DNA from: Prado023 sp963798745
Lineage (GTDB): Bacteria > Actinomycetota > Actinomycetes > S36-B12 > CAIYMF01
Assembly (NCBI GenBank): GCA_963798745.1
Contig: CAWCUF010000003.1
Span: 1 to 64,000 of the forward strand
DNA: 64,000 nt
Direction of reading: 5' to 3'
Within the stretch, counting starts at the first letter, position 1. The number at the start of each line of letters is the position of its first letter. The notes beneath the pieces are model-generated. The model was not told the origin of the DNA. It did not search any database and saw nothing but the letters and a program-made list of their open reading frames with translations. The translations under genes and the position numbers were made by a program. Of this stretch, positions 60,185 through 64,000 are shown piece after piece.

Positions 60185-60642
60185 GACAGGTCTCCGTTCG
60201 ACGTCACGGTCCGCGGCACCCGTTCGGGCTGCTGTGCCGGTGGTCGGGTATCACATGGGTCAGTGGTCCACGCATCGGCAAGGCTAGCGACGCGGTGATG
60301 TTCGGGAGCGGCGTTCTCGATACGGGCTGAACGCGCTGGGGGCGCCACTGACAAGTACCCACCGTTCAGCCTCAACTGAACCCTCGCTCGCCGCGGCTCA
60401 CCTGTCCGCGCTGGTCCGCGACCCGGTACGTGTACCGGCTGCCCCAGCGACTTTGACGAGCGTCTCGTCGACGAACGAGGCGACCCAACCCGGTGCCGGG
60501 CGGGGCGGGCCACGTCCCACCCATCGAGTCGGACGGCCCGCCGGGAACCCCGGAGGTCACCAGAGGTGACCAATCGGCCCGCGCCCCGGAACTGTGGTCG
60601 GGGTGCAGGACAGGGTCGGCCCGGACGCCTGGGTCCAGCGCC
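60185..60642. other. intergenic region, nothing supported
   Basis: Frames on both strands are short or low-complexity. I see no repeat copy, RNA gene or protein fragment that I can name. The promoter of the methyltransferase gene is presumably at the left edge. Confidence 0.45.
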
Positions 60643-61551
60643 CTACCCGGTTTCCTGGTCCCGGAGGTCCTGGATCCATCCGGACACCCGCTGGCCGGCT
60701 ACCTCCGCGGTGTAGACCGTCTCGTGGGTGGCACCGGGAACGATGTCCAGCTCCACGTCATTGCCGGCCCCCTGCAGCGCGGCGGCGAAGTCCTTCGACT
60801 GTTCCAGGGGGACGGACTCGTCGGCGTCGCCGTGCAGGAGCAGGACGCGGAGATCGTGTGGTGCCCGGCCCGCCTCGACCAGGGCGATCGGATCGCCCTG
60901 GGCCCAGATCTGCGGATCCTCGGACCTCGGTGCGCCGAAGAAGTCGACGAGTGCGAACTCGAACGGCTCGGTGTCGTAGACCCCGGCGAGACCAACCAGC
61001 CCGTCCACGGCCGGCACGTCGTAGGGGCAGGTTCCGGCCGCGGACGGAGCTGTGAAGGCCGCCAGGGCAGCGAGCTGGCCGGCCGAGGAGTGGCCCAGCA
61101 CAATCACGCGACCGACGTCGATGTCAGCCTGCTGCGCTTGCCAGACCGCGAACCCGATAGCGCACCGAACGTCGTCCACGGGTGTCGGGAAGGTCACGCC
61201 GTCGGCGCCGGACCGGTACGTGGCGTTGACGGTCATGAACCCGTTGTTGGCCAGCTGGGTGGCCAGGCCGGACAGTCCGGACCTGTCGGCGGTCTGCCAT
61301 CCGCCTCCGGGCACGAGGACCAGGACCGGGACGGCAGCGGACCCCGGGTTCTCGGGGAGTCGCACGTCGGCCTCGAGCCCGGGAAGGTAGGTCTGCGTCA
61401 CCGCGGCTGGTCCAGACGCGGACTCGGTGGCCGGTTCCTGCGAGGCGGCCGCGCACCCAGACAACCCCCCGGCGACGATGAACAGGATGGCAGCCGCGAT
61501 CCCCTGAGCGGCAGCATCCGCTCGGCGGCCGAACCTCGGCGTGCACCCCAT
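60643..61551 (-). CDS. secreted lipoprotein alpha/beta hydrolase (BD-FAE/esterase-like)
   Basis: 302 residues. The lipoprotein signal is ILFIVAGGLSGC with lipidated Cys33, followed by a Ser/Thr/Ala-rich linker. The hydrolase has the oxyanion loop VLVPGGGWQTA, nucleophile GHSSAGQLAAL, acid HGDADESVPLEQ and base PGATHETVY. It would be an extracellular carboxylesterase anchored to the membrane. GAAGGAGA lies five bases before ATG 61551. Single gene. Confidence 0.9.
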   Translation of the reverse strand: MGCTPRFGRRADAAAQGIAAAILFIVAGGLSGCAAASQEPATESASGPAAVTQTYLPGLEADVRLPENPGSAAVPVLVLVPGGGWQTADRSGLSGLATQLANNGFMTVNATYRSGADGVTFPTPVDDVRCAIGFAVWQAQQADIDVGRVIVLGHSSAGQLAALAAFTAPSAAGTCPYDVPAVDGLVGLAGVYDTEPFEFALVDFFGAPRSEDPQIWAQGDPIALVEAGRAPHDLRVLLLHGDADESVPLEQSKDFAAALQGAGNDVELDIVPGATHETVYTAEVAGQRVSGWIQDLRDQETG

Positions 61552-62043
61552 TCGGTCTCCTTCCCGCGGCGGCGGTCATCGATCTCAGATGCTCATCAGT
61601 CTGACAGGGACGGTGCCCGGAGTGCGTCGACCCTGCCCGCCTGGACTCGTGACTGACGCCTCGACGATCAGGTGGTGAGCGTGAGTGCTTCAGAGGTGTA
61701 CGAGTCCTTGGAGGACGCATCGTGCGGTGGGCCTGGCGCGAGATCGACGTTCGGGCCATGATCGCCGTCGGGTCTCGAGCGCGGGCGCCTGACCCCGACA
61801 CGTAGCACCTGGGCAGGTACTACTGGGAGTCGGCGCGGGCTTTCGGTGCAACCGCTGAACCAGGCCACCCAGAGGATCCAGCGCGACCGCACCCTCTGCA
61901 CCAGCACCCCATTCGAGGGACCGCTGGCCGGCCTGACCGCCCGCGCCGCCGACTGGACGAGGTGATCGCCAGTTGACGCGGCCCGTGCTGACTGTGAAGG
62001 CCGGAACGACCCCGCCCGCCCCCGATGTTGATCGCCCGTTGGG
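61552..62043. other. intergenic region with a possible protein-end scrap
   Basis: Near 61855-61970 the plus strand reads QPLNQATQRIQRDRTLC, then FEGPLAGLTARAADWTR and a stop, protein-like but with no upstream domain. Otherwise no feature was found. Confidence 0.35.
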
Positions 62044-62079
62044 TTGACGAGCCAACACACTACGTAATACGTTACCTTT
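62044..62079 (+). promoter_or_regulatory. promoter and operator of the marR operon
   Basis: TTGACG at 62044-62049 is a -35 and TACGTT at 62068-62073 a -10 with an 18-base spacer, six bases before ATG 62080, so the transcript is probably leaderless. GTAATACGTTAC at 62064-62075 is a GTAA-N4-TTAC inverted repeat over the -10, the likely site of the MarR protein. Confidence 0.6.
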
Positions 62080-62559
62080 ATGACGGATGAGGAACTTCTG
62101 GCGACGCGGGCTGAGGCCTTCGGGTCGCTGTTCGTCCTCACGCAACACCTGTCGCGCCAGGCTGACGGGGACCTCGCAGGCCTGGGACTCACCACGCGCC
62201 AGTGGCTGCTCCTGGCGGTCCTGACCAATGCGTTCCCCGGTTCCAGCCCGTCGCTCAGCGAGGCCGCGGAGAAGTACGGCAGCTCACGGCAGAACGTCAA
62301 GCAGGTCGCCCTCGGGCTCGAGGCCCGGGGATTCGTGCGACTCGTGCCGGACCCGGCCGATGCGCGAACGACGCGCATCGAGTTGACCGACAGGGTTCAC
62401 GCGTTCGACGAGCCCGAGATGGTCAGGCGCAGCACGGACATGCTCGGTGGCGTCTTCGTGGGCCTGACTCCGGTTGAGACGCGCGACCTGCTCGACCTGC
62501 TGCGCCGCTGGCTCGCCGGTCTCACCGCCCCGATCCCAGGAGAGGAACGACGCTCGTGA
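62080..62559 (+). CDS. MarR-family transcriptional regulator
   Basis: 159 residues. The winged helix runs about 30-100: LTTRQWLLLAVLTNAFPG, SLSEAAEKYGSSRQNVKQVA, LGLEARGFVRLVPDPADART, with the wing DPADARTTRIELT. It probably represses its own operon through the palindrome at 62064-62075. The stop overlaps the next gene start (GTGA), so three genes are co-translated. Confidence 0.9.
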   Translation: MTDEELLATRAEAFGSLFVLTQHLSRQADGDLAGLGLTTRQWLLLAVLTNAFPGSSPSLSEAAEKYGSSRQNVKQVALGLEARGFVRLVPDPADARTTRIELTDRVHAFDEPEMVRRSTDMLGGVFVGLTPVETRDLLDLLRRWLAGLTAPIPGEERRS

Positions 62560-62948
62560 CTCGCTACGGTCTGGCGGCGGTGGTTGCCGCCCATGGTGTG
62601 ATCCACCTCGTCGGCTTCGTGGTCCCGTGGCACCTGGCGGTGGTCGCGGGGTTCCCGTATCGCACCACCGTCCTGGGAGGTGCGGGCGACCTCGGCGACC
62701 TCGGAGTGCGCCTGATCGGGATCATCTGGCTCGCGGGTGCGATCGGCTTCATCGTGGCCGCGGTGGGGATCGGGCGCCGCTGGTCGTGGGCCCCACCGAA
62801 TACCGCGAGCCTCGCAACCCTCTCCCTTGTGGTGTGCGTGATCGGGCTCCCCGAGACGGCCGCCGGGATCGCAGTGAACATGGCCATCCTGGCTGGTGCG
62901 GCATGGGTTGCCCGCGCCCGGGTGTACCCGGTGCAGGTGGCGTCGTGA
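62556..62948 (+). CDS. small four-TM membrane protein
   Basis: 130 residues from GTG 62556. Segments: YGLAAVVAAHGVIHLVGFVV, VRLIGIIWLAGAIGFIVAAV, SLATLSLVVCVIGLP and AVNMAILAGAAWVA. The HGxIHLxGF pattern near the start is typical of a family of unknown small membrane proteins in actinobacteria and others. It overlaps both neighbours, so its role is tied to the DUF6544 protein and the MarR regulator. Confidence 0.82.
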   Translation: MTRYGLAAVVAAHGVIHLVGFVVPWHLAVVAGFPYRTTVLGGAGDLGDLGVRLIGIIWLAGAIGFIVAAVGIGRRWSWAPPNTASLATLSLVVCVIGLPETAAGIAVNMAILAGAAWVARARVYPVQVAS

Positions 62949-63796
62949 GTGCCGAGGCCGACGCAGGGCGCGATCCCGGAACGGTTCCCACCGCCCGGTC
63001 CCTGCGGGTTCGACATGACCGGGTCGTGGCGGCTGAGTTCAGCGTCCAGCCACTGTTGCCCGGTGTGGACCCGCTCACCAGCAGCGACCTCGGCGGGCTG
63101 CCCGACCCTGTGCGTCGCTACATCGAGCGCTCCGGGGCGCTCGGCCGGGCCCGCCCGCAGAACATGCGCGTGGTCCTGGACGCGAACATGTATCGCAAGC
63201 CCGGTCAGGCGCCGATGCGGGCACGGTCCGTGCAGTACACCTTCTTCGGTCGGCCCACGCGCCTGTTCCTGATGGATGCCCGGATGTTCGGGCTCCCCGT
63301 CCGCGCCTTGCACGAGTACCGCCAGGAGCAGGCGACGTTCACCGTCCGGGTCGCCTCGACGTTGAACATGGTCGACCTCCGCGGCGAGGCGATCAGCGCT
63401 GCCGAGACCGTGACCGTGCTCAATGACATGTGCCTGATGGCACCGGGTGCGTTGGCGGATCCGCGGCTCGCCTGGAGCGCCGTGGACGACCTCTCGGCGA
63501 CGGTGACCTTCACCAATGCTCGGCATGTCGTGACCGCGACGCTGGTGTTCAACGAGCGCGCCGAACTCGTGGACTTCTGGTCCGACGACCGCCCGGACAG
63601 CAGCAGCGGCACGTTCGTCCCGATGCGCTGGTCGACACCGGTCACCGAGTACCGCGACCTCGACGGCCGGCACATCCTGCACCGCGGCGGTGCGGCCTAC
63701 CTGCGCCCGGACGGCCCCTTCACCTACGGGGAGTTCACGATGCGCTCGATCCGGTACGACGTCCCGGGGCCGATGGCGGGCACTCGGTCTCCGTGA
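62945..63796 (+). CDS. DUF6544 (DUF6920) family protein
   Basis: 283 residues from GTG 62945, which overlaps the membrane gene stop (GTGA). PDPVRRYIERSGALGRARPQ, MRARSVQYTFFGRPTRLFLM, VTVLNDMCLMAPGALAD and WSDDRPDSSSGTFVPMRW are family stretches. This is a soluble beta-rich domain of unknown function, often encoded beside membrane proteins like the preceding one. Last gene of the MarR operon. Confidence 0.85.
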   Translation: MSAEADAGRDPGTVPTARSLRVRHDRVVAAEFSVQPLLPGVDPLTSSDLGGLPDPVRRYIERSGALGRARPQNMRVVLDANMYRKPGQAPMRARSVQYTFFGRPTRLFLMDARMFGLPVRALHEYRQEQATFTVRVASTLNMVDLRGEAISAAETVTVLNDMCLMAPGALADPRLAWSAVDDLSATVTFTNARHVVTATLVFNERAELVDFWSDDRPDSSSGTFVPMRWSTPVTEYRDLDGRHILHRGGAAYLRPDGPFTYGEFTMRSIRYDVPGPMAGTRSP

Positions 63797-64000
63797 TCGT
63801 CGGGCAGGTGTCGGGCGCCAGGCGGGAGGAATCGGAGGAGACGGCCAGGCCTCCGACGAAGGGGTGGTCGTGGGCGGCGAGCAGGAGCACGACCAGGCCG
63901 AGGACCGTCACCAGGAATCCGACCGCCGTGCCCGCTGCATCGCCCTGCCCGATACCGGCCGAATTGACGCACTCGAGCCGCCTGACACCTTCGGCGGCGC
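63734..64000 (-). CDS. membrane protein, C-terminal part, runs off the window
   Basis: The minus strand is open from the right edge to TGA at 63734-63736: EGVRRLECVNSAGIGQGDAA, a membrane helix TAVGFLVTVLGLVVLLLAAH, then DHPFVGGLAVSSDSSRLAPD and a polar tail. No start lies inside the window. Its last 63 bases overlap the convergent DUF6544 gene. Family unknown. Confidence 0.45.

Noticed and set aside
60493..61656. 387-codon plus-strand frame opposite the lipoprotein hydrolase
   Set aside because: It is antisense to a gene with a full catalytic triad and lipobox.

Overview
The window is high-GC DNA with actinobacterial gene content: WS/DGAT acyltransferase, PspC-domain protein, AbiEi/AbiEii pair, TcrX/Y-like two-component pair, DUF2127, DUF6544, and a short Cys-Cys leader peptide before a beta-carbonic anhydrase. 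Several genes start directly after a TAGGNT -10 box and so look leaderless. The genus cannot be named from the sequence. No rRNA, tRNA, CRISPR array or transposase was seen.

Layout. 1-20 kb is a loose mix of small metabolic and regulatory genes (DUF4143 ATPase, GYD, ClbS/DfsB, aldo/keto reductase, carbonic anhydrase, GNAT, AAA ATPase, PspC) with many broken genes. 20-30 kb holds a DrrAB-like ABC exporter, a WS/DGAT plus alpha/beta-hydrolase operon, a TetR-controlled divergent pair with three visible operators, and the second copy of an ArsR-SRPBCC module whose first copy lies at 6.1-7.0 kb. 30.6-32.9 kb is a gene graveyard that includes the ruined C-terminus of a WD40 transcriptional regulator. 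32.9-35.1 kb carries zwf and a methyltransferase.

Two coherent multigene systems stand out. From 41,040 down to 35,303 (minus strand) seven tightly packed or overlapping genes encode a small membrane protein, ApbE flavin transferase, a four-histidine b-type transmembrane protein, a NuoF-like flavoprotein, a three-cysteine ferredoxin, and a response regulator with its histidine kinase. This is a plausible NADH-to-membrane flavin/heme electron path with its own sensor. From 45.7 to 53.8 kb a set of genes joins GTP cyclohydrolase II, a RibD-type reductase, a PTPS-like protein with an incomplete metal site, an MDR dehydrogenase, a GT4 glycosyltransferase, an LPG-synthase-type membrane protein, a methyltransferase, and a fused CDP-alcohol transferase/sulfatase-like enzyme. 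It looks like a pathway from GTP to a glycosylated or lipid-linked product that I cannot name.

Two genome-scale signals cut across these. An intergenic repeat of about 105 bp occurs seven times plus one 3' fragment, always in the same orientation. Gene decay is also heavy: frameshifted genes (SRPBCC copy 1, PspC, CMD, the DUF4386-SRPBCC fusion) and fragments (TetR, AKR, GyrI, IlvD, SDR, DUF2075). Sequencing error could explain some single frameshifts but not the fragments. The right end holds an AbiE toxin-antitoxin pair, two hydrolase/methyltransferase genes and a MarR-led operon.
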